Assembly (NCBI GenBank): GCA_964482205.1
Contig: CAYZWI010000014.1
Span: 1-64,000, forward strand
Reading direction: 5' to 3'
DNA: 64,000 nt
DNA from: JAZDGX01 sp964482205
GTDB taxonomy: Bacteria > Eisenbacteria > RBG-16-71-46 > CAIMUX01 > WJJG01
A model generated the notes under the pieces. It saw only the letters and a program-made list of their open reading frames with translations, did not search any database and was not told the origin of the DNA. A program made the position numbers and the translations under genes. Numbering within the stretch: position 1 is the first letter of the stretch; each line of letters begins with the position of its first letter. This document shows positions 52,873 to 60,172 of this stretch, piece after piece.

Positions 52873-54539
52873 GGGGCGAGGACCGCCGCTCTCCGGCCGC
52901 CGGGACGGGCAGCCCACGGACCAGGGAGCGGCGATTCATGGACCTTCAGCTTGTTCTCTTCACCCCGGACACGAAGCTCGCGACGATGGCCGTTTCGGCG
53001 GCCGAAGGACTTCCTCTTGGCCTGACCTCCGCGGCCTCGCTCGAACAGGCGCAAGCGTGCCTGTGCTCGCGCCCCACGGCGGATGCCCAGTGGACCCTCT
53101 TCATCGACCTGCGCGCGCACGAGCACCTTCGCCTGCGGCGCTGGGCGCAGGAGAGCATTCCCTCCGCGCGCATCTTCTTCGTCTCGGCCGAAGCGACCCC
53201 CTCCGCAGGCGGCAGCTCGCTTTCTTGCGGCGGGCCGGGCTCTCTCTCGATGGACAACGGCGAGTGGATTCCGCGACCCGAGGAAACCGCCGATTGGACG
53301 GCGCTCTTCGCGCGACTGCTCGGCGAGACGGCCGGCGGGCCGGCCGTGGAAGAGATCGGCTGCTTCGACGACCTGGTCGGGCGATCGATCGGATTTCGCA
53401 CCGCCGTGGAAACGGCCCTGGCCGTGGCGCCCGCCGAGGAGCCGGTGCTATTGACCGGAGAGAGCGGCAGCGGCAAGGGAAGCTTCGCGCGCGCCATGCA
53501 TCACGAAAGCGGACGGGCCCCGAAACGCTTCATCGAGCTCGATTGCCGGACGCTTTCCGCGGGCGTGCTCGAGCGGCTGCTGCATTGGAGCGCCGCGGAG
53601 AGAAACGGAGCGGGCTTCGAGGGAATGGCCTTCCCTTCGCAGAGCGAGCGGCCTCTCACGACGGGGAACGATGCTCTGCCCGCTTCGGCCGAAGACGCGA
53701 CCGTGTATCTGCGCGACATTTCCGCGCTCGACCGCGCGCTGCAAGCGCGGCTCGCCCGCTGGATGGATGCGCGCCGTCTGGCGGATGTCTCGGACACCGA
53801 GCGCCCCGCGCACGACGGACGCGCTCCGCTGCGCAAGCGCCAGGCCCGCATCATCGCGGGAGCGCGCTGCGACCTTTCGTTCGCGAGCCGCACGGGCGCG
53901 TTCGATCGCAATCTCTACCGTCGCCTCTCGGAGCACGAGATCCAGATTCCGCCCCTGCGCGAGAGGCCGACCGATGTCCTCCTGCTCGCCACGCATCTTC
54001 TCGAACGCCTGAGCGCGCGCTGGCGAGGAATGCCGACAACGCTGACGGCCGAGGCCAAGCAACGGCTCGCTTCGCATTCGTGGCCCGGAAACGTGCGCGA
54101 GCTGATCGGGGTTCTGCAAATCGCGATGCTCAAGTCCGGCGGCGCCCGCGCGATCGACGAGACGCACCTTTCCCACGGGCTGCGCGCTCCGCGGCCGGCC
54201 GGTGCGCAGGTATCCGGCGCGCCGACGGCGGCGCCATCCGAGGGCGAGCATTCCGGTTCGGCGGACGAGCCGGGCGTCCGCTTCCACGGCCACGAGGTGC
54301 GCATCGATCTTCCCGAAGAGGGTGTCTCGTTCGACGACATCGAGAAGGCGATTTTGCAGGCGGCCCTGACCCGCGCGCGGGGCAATGTCGTTCGCGCGGC
54401 CCGGCTTCTGAAGCTGGGACGCGGTAGCCTGCGCTATCGCCTGGAGAAGCATTCGATCAACCAGCCCCGCCGCAGGCGGAGATCGCGCCGCCGCACCGAG
54501 GAAGGAGCGGCCGTGCCGCCGTTGTCGCGCGCGTCGTAG
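52869..54539 (+). CDS. Degenerate sigma-54 activator-like protein
   Basis: A 556-aa protein with the outline of an enhancer-binding protein but damaged motifs. A receiver-like N-terminal fold (LQLVLFTPD, WTLFIDLRAHEHLRL, ARIFFVSAEA) lacks a clear phospho-site. The AAA+ part keeps GESGSGKG (197-204) but has no GAFTGA loop at all, and the Walker B site reads VYLRDIS instead of LFLDEI. The arginine-finger and sensor parts (NLYRRLSEHEIQIPPLRER, HSWPGNVRELIGVLQIA) and the Fis-type helix-turn-helix (NVVRAARLLKLGRGSLRYRL) persist. It may bind DNA without activating sigma-54. The GTG at 52869 follows AGGAGGAGG by about 8 nt and overlaps the grpE stop; ATG 52938 is an alternative. Confidence 0.78.
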   Translation: MRGEDRRSPAAGTGSPRTRERRFMDLQLVLFTPDTKLATMAVSAAEGLPLGLTSAASLEQAQACLCSRPTADAQWTLFIDLRAHEHLRLRRWAQESIPSARIFFVSAEATPSAGGSSLSCGGPGSLSMDNGEWIPRPEETADWTALFARLLGETAGGPAVEEIGCFDDLVGRSIGFRTAVETALAVAPAEEPVLLTGESGSGKGSFARAMHHESGRAPKRFIELDCRTLSAGVLERLLHWSAAERNGAGFEGMAFPSQSERPLTTGNDALPASAEDATVYLRDISALDRALQARLARWMDARRLADVSDTERPAHDGRAPLRKRQARIIAGARCDLSFASRTGAFDRNLYRRLSEHEIQIPPLRERPTDVLLLATHLLERLSARWRGMPTTLTAEAKQRLASHSWPGNVRELIGVLQIAMLKSGGARAIDETHLSHGLRAPRPAGAQVSGAPTAAPSEGEHSGSADEPGVRFHGHEVRIDLPEEGVSFDDIEKAILQAALTRARGNVVRAARLLKLGRGSLRYRLEKHSINQPRRRRRSRRRTEEGAAVPPLSRAS

Positions 54540-54580
54540 AGGCGCGGGGCAGGCCTGCGCTGCACGACCGGCGCCATTGA

Positions 54581-54620
54581 CGCGCAATTCACGGGGCGGA
54601 CACGCAGTTCACGGGGCGGA
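54581..54620. repeat. 20-bp tandem direct repeat
   Basis: Two adjacent 20-bp copies (54581-54600 and 54601-54620) share 18 bases and end in TTCACGGGGCGGA. The right copy forms part of the terminator stem that follows. Confidence 0.7.
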
Positions 54621-54645
54621 GATGAGATTCATCTCCGCCCTTTCT
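54614..54645 (+). terminator. Strong terminator after the grpE operon
   Basis: GGGCGGAGATGA (54614-54625) pairs perfectly with TCATCTCCGCCC (54629-54640) around a 3-nt loop and is followed by TTTCT. It ends the dnaK-grpE transcript, so the SpoIID-like gene has its own promoter. Confidence 0.85.
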
Positions 54646-54691
54646 CCTTCGCCGCTTGCTCCCGATCCCCACCGGCCGCAATATCCGCGCG

Positions 54692-56128
54692 ATGCCGCGC
54701 ACCACAGCAAGACGGAAGATCCCCCGCGCGCGAGCGTGTGCGCGCACGATTGGGCTGCGATCATGGATCGCGCTTCTCGCGATGCTCTCATGCGCCGCGG
54801 GATGCGCGACGACCCGACCCGCGGGGCTGCCGGGTGCAAGCTCTTCCCGCCATGCGGGCGATGCAATCGCGCCGCAAAGGGAAGCGCGCCGTGACGAGCC
54901 GGTGATCCGGATCGCGCTCTCCGTGGGCGCGAGCGAGACGCGCGTGTCGTGCGAGGGGGAGCTGCGCGTGTGGAGGCAGGGAAGCGGCCGCAAAGCGAGC
55001 GTCTTTCCCGCCGGCACTCGCTTCGTGTTGACCGTCTCCGACGGCAGAGTCGCCGAGGAAGGCGCGGCGCCAGCCCCGGGAGTGCGCCTCTCGCGCGAAG
55101 TCCCGGCTTCCAAGCAGGCTTCCAAACAGGCGGCCGCCACGCAGGCGTCCGCGCAGTTGCTGGGCGTCTTTCCGCAAGCGCTCATCTTCGAAGCGAAATC
55201 GAGCGAGCATCCGCTTCTGGTTTCCGGAAAACCGTATCGCGGCGAGATCGTGGTGCGTCCGGTCGAAGAGGGACTGGTCGTCGCGAATGTGCTGCGCATC
55301 GAAGACTATCTGCGCGGCGTCGTGCCGCTCGAGATGGGCGCGAGCGAATCCATCCCGATGAGCGCGCTGCAAGCGCAGGCGATCGCGGCGCGCAGCTACG
55401 CCTTGCACTATTTCGGCAGGCGCGAGAAGGAAGCGGGTTGCGACCTGCTGGCGGGAACCGAGGACCAGGTGTACGGAGGCGTCGAGGCGGAGCGCTCGCG
55501 CACCGACGAGGCGGTCTCGAGCACGAGAGGCGTGGTCGCGCTTCACGAGGGCAGGCCGATTCGCGCGAACTACTGCTCCACTTGCGGAGGAGCCACCGAA
55601 GCGAACGAGCGGGCCTGGCCCGGGCAGGAGGCGGTCGCGTATCTGCGGGGGACGCGAGACAAGGCGGGATCGGATTTGTGCGCGGCCAGTCCCTATTTCC
55701 GCTGGCGGGAGCAATGGGAGTGGTCCCAGTTGGAGGCGATCGTGCTCGCCCGTCTGCCGGAAGAGGTGCCCGAAGCGCGCGGCAAGAGCGTGGGACGCTT
55801 GCGCGATCTGCAGGTCGTCGCCCGTTCCCCCTCGGGCAGGGCCGAACGCTTGCGGGTGGTCACGGAAGGGGGCGATTTCCTCGTGCCGGGGGACAGGATC
55901 CGGCGCGTCGTTCGCAGGGCGGACGGCGGACTGCTGAGGAGCACCGATTTCGAGCGCTTTCATCGCGAGGGGAAGGATCCCTGCCGGGTCACGCTCGAGG
56001 GCCGCGGGTTCGGCCACGGGGTCGGGATGTGCCAGTATGGGGCGATGGAGTTCGGCAGGAAGGGAGCGGACGCGGGCCGGATCCTGCGCCACTACTACCG
56101 GGGCGTCCAACTCGCCTGCTGGTGGTAG
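54692..56128 (+). CDS. SpoIID/LytB-domain lipoprotein
   Basis: A 478-aa exported protein. A basic N-terminus and hydrophobic helix end in a lipobox AAGC. The SpoIID domain has YLRGVVPLEMGASESIPMSA, LQAQAIAARSYALHYF, NYCSTCGGATEANE, and the C-terminal GRGFGHGVGMCQYGAMEFGR. SpoIID-type proteins are lytic transglycosylases or amidase enhancers acting on denuded peptidoglycan. A Cys-rich CSTCGG segment is retained. It follows a strong terminator. No ribosome-binding site precedes ATG 54692. A weak TTGCTC/CAATAT pair (17-bp spacing) would start transcription close to this ATG, so the mRNA may be leaderless. Confidence 0.88.
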   Translation: MPRTTARRKIPRARACARTIGLRSWIALLAMLSCAAGCATTRPAGLPGASSSRHAGDAIAPQREARRDEPVIRIALSVGASETRVSCEGELRVWRQGSGRKASVFPAGTRFVLTVSDGRVAEEGAAPAPGVRLSREVPASKQASKQAAATQASAQLLGVFPQALIFEAKSSEHPLLVSGKPYRGEIVVRPVEEGLVVANVLRIEDYLRGVVPLEMGASESIPMSALQAQAIAARSYALHYFGRREKEAGCDLLAGTEDQVYGGVEAERSRTDEAVSSTRGVVALHEGRPIRANYCSTCGGATEANERAWPGQEAVAYLRGTRDKAGSDLCAASPYFRWREQWEWSQLEAIVLARLPEEVPEARGKSVGRLRDLQVVARSPSGRAERLRVVTEGGDFLVPGDRIRRVVRRADGGLLRSTDFERFHREGKDPCRVTLEGRGFGHGVGMCQYGAMEFGRKGADAGRILRHYYRGVQLACWW

Positions 56129-56141
56129 AGCGGGAATCGGA

Positions 56142-56171
56142 TTGACAGGGGAGCGGCCGATCGATTAGCCT
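56142..56171 (+). promoter_or_regulatory. Promoter of tRNA-Asp
   Basis: A perfect TTGACA (56142-56147) and TAGCCT (56166-56171) are 18 bp apart and sit about 20 bp upstream of the mature tRNA 5' end. Confidence 0.75.
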
Positions 56172-56191
56172 CCACGATCGCGATTGGAGAC

Positions 56192-56266
56192 GGGGTCGTA
56201 GTTCAGCCCGGTTAGAACGCTGGCCTGTCAAGCCAGAGGTCGCGAGTTCAAATCTCGTCGGCCCCG
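56192..56266 (+). tRNA. tRNA-Asp (GTC)
   Basis: A full cloverleaf is visible. The acceptor stem is GGGGTCG with CGGCCCC, D arm GTTC...GAAC, anticodon stem CTGGC/GCCAG with loop CTGTCAA giving anticodon GTC (56227-56229), and T arm GCGAG-TTCAAAT-CTCGT. The discriminator is G. CCA is not encoded. Confidence 0.96.
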
Positions 56267-56389
56267 CAGAGTTTCCGTTGCTGCCGCTCGCCAAGTCCTG
56301 AGAATCCCTGCGCGCCTCGATCGCCCCGCGCGCCTCGCCGGCGAGAGGCGGCCGTTGTGCCTCGGACGGAAGCCGGATAGCATGCCCCG

Positions 56390-58387
56390 GTGCACACCGA
56401 GATCCGGACCATCGCAGGCGCCGGGCGGGCCTTTCCTGGCGAATCCGCATCGAGCAGTCGCCGGCGCGGGGCGGCGCTCCTCGTTCCCATTCTCCTCTTC
56501 GCGCTCGTGCTCGTTCCGCTGCTCTTGATCTTCCCCGTGCGCTACGAAGCCAACGACGATTTTGCGATCGTCCGGCAATTGAATCCCAAGAACGGATTCC
56601 CCACCGATCCGCATCTCTTCTACCAGGCGTGGATCGCGGGACGGGGCTTGCACGCTTTGTACGCGCTCGCCCCTTCCGTGCCCTGGTTTGGATGGCTGCT
56701 CCTGATCGGGCTCATCCTGGGCGGCGGGCTGATCGGTGGCGTGGCGTGGCGGTCGGCCGGCGGGCGAACGGCCCTCGCCTGGGCCCCCGCGCTGGCGTTG
56801 GTGCTGCTCACGTGCGCGTTGTTCATGAGCTTCACGTCGACCGCTCTGCTGCTCGTCGTGGGAGGGACTTTGATCCTCCTCGAGAAGATGTGGAGCGAGC
56901 GCGCCTCCGGACCCATGCACACGGGAGCGGCGCTCGATGCGGGGGGCGATCGTGCACGCGCTTGCGAAGGCGAGGCGGTGCGCACCGCGCTCGCCCTCAC
57001 GGCCTTCGTGCTCGCGTTTCTCTTGCGTTGGAAGCTCGTCTCGATCGTCTTGGCGGGAATCGCGCTGCCGCTTCTCCTGTTGGGATGCAAGGGGCGCATT
57101 CGGCGCGGCCTGCCTTTCGCTCTCGCCTTGCTCGCCTTCTTCGCGGCCGATCGCGCGATCGAGCGCTGGACCGGCGGGGAGGCATGGCGGCAATTCGAGC
57201 CCTACAATGTCGCGCGCGCGCGCTTTCACGACACGACCGACGGGGATTTCCGCGCGGGAGTGACCGAGGGCGCGCTCGAACGAGCGGGGTGGACGCGCGA
57301 GGACTACCAGGCCTTCCGCGCCTGGGTCATCTTCGACGAGACGCTCTTCAGACGCGAGACGCTCGAGCGCTTCCTGCAGGCGAACGCCACCCACGAGAGC
57401 CGGCTGGCGGCCTTGCCTTCGTTGGTGAAGACGCAGCTCGGGCGCCATGGGCGGTATCCCGCGGCCGCGCTCTGCGCCCTGCTCGCGATCCTGGCTCTCG
57501 CCTTTCCGCATATCAGGAACATGGAAACGAACGCGCGCCTGCGCCTGCTTCTTTCGCTCGGACTGCTGATGGCGGCCTTGATCGGATTGCTCGGCTATCG
57601 TTTCCTGCCGCGCGTCTTCCTGCCGCTGCTGGCGGGCTGGATGGGATTCGCCTGCCTGCTCGCTGCACGCTCGCGCGCGGGTTCATCACGCATGCGCGAA
57701 CCCGCGGACGATGCCTGCCGAGCGAAGAAGGCGCGTGCCGCGAAGTCTTCCGCGCATCGCAAGGGCCGCTCGTCGGATCGCTCGACGGCGCCCGACCGCC
57801 AGCGCCGGGCCGGCGGGCGTGGCCGCGTGGCCGTCGCGGTCTTGATGGGTGCGCTGGCGCTCGCGATTTCGCTCGCGCAGGCGAGCGCGATCGCTGCCAT
57901 CCTGCGCGGATCGGCGCGCATGAAGGCGCACACGCAGGCCGCGCTGCAAGGCCTGGCCGCTCGCGACGGCGATGCCGTGATCGTGCTCATGGATGCGGTG
58001 CGCGGGCTGCACTTCGAATCCATCCATCCTTTGAAGGAATTTGCCGACTTCGCTCCGGTGAAGGTCCTTCCCGGCGGGACGACCACGCATTCGCCGCGCT
58101 TCCAGGCGATGATGAAGAGCATGGGACTTTCCGGGGGACGGGATCTTCTCGCCTGGCTGATCGACAATCCGAACGCGCTTCTCGCGCTCGAGGCGCAGAG
58201 CGACGCGCACGCACGCGCGTGGGTCTCGCTGTGGCTCTCTTATCTGGAACGCCACGCGATCGCCGATCATCCTCCGGCTGTGGAACCGGCGTTCGACTTT
58301 CGGGAGAGGAACGGAAGCGGCTGGGTCTTCTTCCGAATCGTCACGAGCGCGGCCCGCGCGGAGCAATCCCGGGAATCGGCGCGCTGA
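56390..58387 (+). CDS. Polytopic membrane protein of unknown function
   Basis: A 665-aa protein with about ten predicted membrane helices, including GAALLVPILLFALVLVPLLL (28-47), GWLLLIGLILGGGLIGGVAW, ALALVLLTCALFMSF and AVAVLMGALALAISLAQASA. It has an extracytoplasmic loop after the first helix (RYEANDDFAIVRQLN) and a soluble C-terminal domain of about 150 residues. The Asp pair early in the first loop and the overall layout recall GT-C type glycosyltransferases or polymerases, but I see no firm signature. A very basic cytoplasmic stretch (about 450-480) separates the last two helices. The GTG at 56390 has no good ribosome-binding site. It ends 56 bp from the convergent hdrB. Confidence 0.6.
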   Translation: MHTEIRTIAGAGRAFPGESASSSRRRGAALLVPILLFALVLVPLLLIFPVRYEANDDFAIVRQLNPKNGFPTDPHLFYQAWIAGRGLHALYALAPSVPWFGWLLLIGLILGGGLIGGVAWRSAGGRTALAWAPALALVLLTCALFMSFTSTALLLVVGGTLILLEKMWSERASGPMHTGAALDAGGDRARACEGEAVRTALALTAFVLAFLLRWKLVSIVLAGIALPLLLLGCKGRIRRGLPFALALLAFFAADRAIERWTGGEAWRQFEPYNVARARFHDTTDGDFRAGVTEGALERAGWTREDYQAFRAWVIFDETLFRRETLERFLQANATHESRLAALPSLVKTQLGRHGRYPAAALCALLAILALAFPHIRNMETNARLRLLLSLGLLMAALIGLLGYRFLPRVFLPLLAGWMGFACLLAARSRAGSSRMREPADDACRAKKARAAKSSAHRKGRSSDRSTAPDRQRRAGGRGRVAVAVLMGALALAISLAQASAIAAILRGSARMKAHTQAALQGLAARDGDAVIVLMDAVRGLHFESIHPLKEFADFAPVKVLPGGTTTHSPRFQAMMKSMGLSGGRDLLAWLIDNPNALLALEAQSDAHARAWVSLWLSYLERHAIADHPPAVEPAFDFRERNGSGWVFFRIVTSAARAEQSRESAR

Positions 58388-58443
58388 CTTTTCCGCGCCC
58401 GTCTGTCCGGCGTTCCTCAGGCCCTCGACGCGCTTCACGCGCT

Positions 58444-59355
58444 TCACGAACCCGCGGCATCCGGCGCGCCCCCGCTGTTCGCATGCAGACCCAGCTTCTC
58501 GAGCACGCGGGTGGGCGGAATGCGATGGCGGGTGAGCCCCAGTTCCTCCGCGCTCAGGCCCTGGGCGAGGCCGAGCAACTGGAAGTAGTAGACCGGCGGA
58601 ATCTGCCACGCTTCTCCCGTCTTCCTCGCGAGCAGCAATTGCCCCGTGTCGAAGGAGGAGAAACAGGTGGGACAGATGAGCCCCATGCAATCGACCTGCG
58701 CCTCGCGCACCGAGCCGAGCACGGTCGAGGTCATCTCCAGCGGCAGGTCGGGATCGACGCAGGCCTTGCCGCAGCAGAGAAAGCGCTCGGAATGAGGCAC
58801 GGGCTCGGCCCCGAGGGCTTGGACGAGCTCGTGGAGGATCCGCGGGTCGTCGGGATCGTCGACCTGCATGATCTTCGAAGGCTTGAGGAGATGGCACCCG
58901 TAGTGAAGCGCGACGCGCACGCCGGTCAGCGGGCGGCGCACGCTGGCGCGCACGCGCTCGATGCCCACGCGGTCGCGCAGCCAGACGATCACATGGCGCA
59001 CCTCGATCGTGCCTTGATAGCGCCGTCCCACGCGCGCGAGCCGGCGGTTCACGCGCTCGCGCAGCTCCGGGTCGGCCTTGAGCACATGATTGGCCTCGCA
59101 CAGCGTGCCGGTGCAGCCGCTGCAGATCGTGAAGACATCGAGGCCCGCTTCCTCGGCCAGGCAGAGATTGCGCGCGGCGAGGGTCAGCCAGGCGACGCGG
59201 TCGGCCGCCTGAAAGTAGATGGGATCGGGGCAGCACCCGAAGCCGGGCAGGTCGACGATCTCGATTCCCAAGGCGGGCAGCGTGCGCCGCAACGCCACTT
59301 CCATCTGCGGATACTTGATCGGAATGAGGCACCCGGGGAAGAAGATCGCCTTCAC
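58444..59355 (-). CDS. hdrB: Heterodisulfide reductase subunit B-like protein
   Basis: A 303-aa HdrB-type protein with two CCG domains that bind the noncubane iron-sulfur clusters used to cleave disulfides. Visible are FFPGCLIPIKYPQMEVAL, LPGFGCCPDPIYF, ICSGCTGTL, ALHYGCHLLKPSKIMQVDDP, RFLCCGKACVDPDLP and LICPTCFSSFD. In methanogens this subunit reduces CoM-S-S-CoB; bacterial versions act on other disulfides or unknown acceptors. The GTG start overlaps the hdrC stop as GTGA. It is the last gene of the operon. Confidence 0.9.
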   Translation of the reverse strand: MKAIFFPGCLIPIKYPQMEVALRRTLPALGIEIVDLPGFGCCPDPIYFQAADRVAWLTLAARNLCLAEEAGLDVFTICSGCTGTLCEANHVLKADPELRERVNRRLARVGRRYQGTIEVRHVIVWLRDRVGIERVRASVRRPLTGVRVALHYGCHLLKPSKIMQVDDPDDPRILHELVQALGAEPVPHSERFLCCGKACVDPDLPLEMTSTVLGSVREAQVDCMGLICPTCFSSFDTGQLLLARKTGEAWQIPPVYYFQLLGLAQGLSAEELGLTRHRIPPTRVLEKLGLHANSGGAPDAAGS

Positions 59356-59948
59356 GCGCGGCCTCCTTCGCCGGCCGCCCGATCGGGCGCGGCTTCGGGG
59401 GCGGGCCCGGGCGCTTCGTGGCCCGCGGCCTCGGTGTCGGTGACGCCCGCTTCGTCGGGCGCGAGGAGTTTTTCGATTTCGGCGACATCCACCGGCGCGA
59501 GCGGGGGAAGCCCCAAGGACGCGCGTTTGCGTTCCAGGCCGGCAACGACAGGAGCGCTGCGGCCCGTCTTGACGATCATCTCGTAGACGGCGCGCGCCTC
59601 GGGCGGCGCGGCGCCTCTCTCTCCCGCCAGATTCTTCAACGCGAGGATCACCTCGATGGGACGCACATCCTGCGGGCAGCGTTGATAGCAGTTATAGCAA
59701 TTCGAGCACTTCCAGATGACCGAGCCGGGGGCGAGGAGCTCGTCGAGACCGCCGAGAATGGCGGTGAGCATGATCTCGCGCGGATTGAATCCGGGATGGA
59801 AGCGCGCGCTCGCGCAGTCGCCCACGCACGCGCCGCATTGATAGCAGTAGTGCACCCGCTCGCCGCCCAGCACCGCGAGCAACGCGCGGCTCGCCTCGAG
59901 ATCGATCTCCAGGGGGCCCTTGGCCGCCGGCTTTGGGGCTTCGCTCAT
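59352..59948 (-). CDS. hdrC: Heterodisulfide reductase subunit C-like protein
   Basis: A 198-aa HdrC-type ferredoxin subunit. Two [4Fe-4S] binding sets are present: CYQCGACVGDCASARF (residues about 35-50) and CSNCYNCYQRCPQDVRP (about 81-97). ILTAILGG-like helices lie between them, and a C-terminal Ala/Glu/Pro tail follows. It wires electrons from HdrA to HdrB. The ATG overlaps the stop of the 47-aa zinc ribbon gene as ATGA, and its own stop overlaps the hdrB start. The tail is longer than in methanogen HdrC. Confidence 0.9.
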   Translation of the reverse strand: MSEAPKPAAKGPLEIDLEASRALLAVLGGERVHYCYQCGACVGDCASARFHPGFNPREIMLTAILGGLDELLAPGSVIWKCSNCYNCYQRCPQDVRPIEVILALKNLAGERGAAPPEARAVYEMIVKTGRSAPVVAGLERKRASLGLPPLAPVDVAEIEKLLAPDEAGVTDTEAAGHEAPGPAPEAAPDRAAGEGGRA

Positions 59949-60088
59949 CGCTCGCGCTCTTTCAACGGGCGCACGCTGTTGCTGCGGCATTGCGGACAGG
60001 TGCGCTCGACGAGCTCGCCGTCCTTGGTGTGGACGGCGACGAATTCGTGTCCGCAGCGCAGGCAGCGGAAGCGCCGCTCCTCCTGCAT
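59945..60088 (-). CDS. 47-aa zinc-ribbon protein inside the hdr operon
   Basis: A tiny protein with two CxxC knuckles: FRCLRCGHEF near the start and ERTCPQCRSNSV near the end, 21 residues between them. This is typical of a rubredoxin-like or FmdB-like zinc ribbon. GAGGAGG lies 7 nt before the ATG, and its stop overlaps the hdrC start as ATGA, so it is very probably translated. It could carry zinc or, less likely, iron. Its place between hdrA and hdrC suggests a part in assembling or regulating the complex (inference). Confidence 0.75.
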   Translation of the reverse strand: MQEERRFRCLRCGHEFVAVHTKDGELVERTCPQCRSNSVRPLKERER

Positions 60089-60172
60089 TCGTCGGCCTCC
60101 TCTCGTCGACGCGCGCTCGGGCCCTCCGCGCGGGCAAGCGCGCGCCCATCGTGGCGGCGTGCGCTCGCGCGC

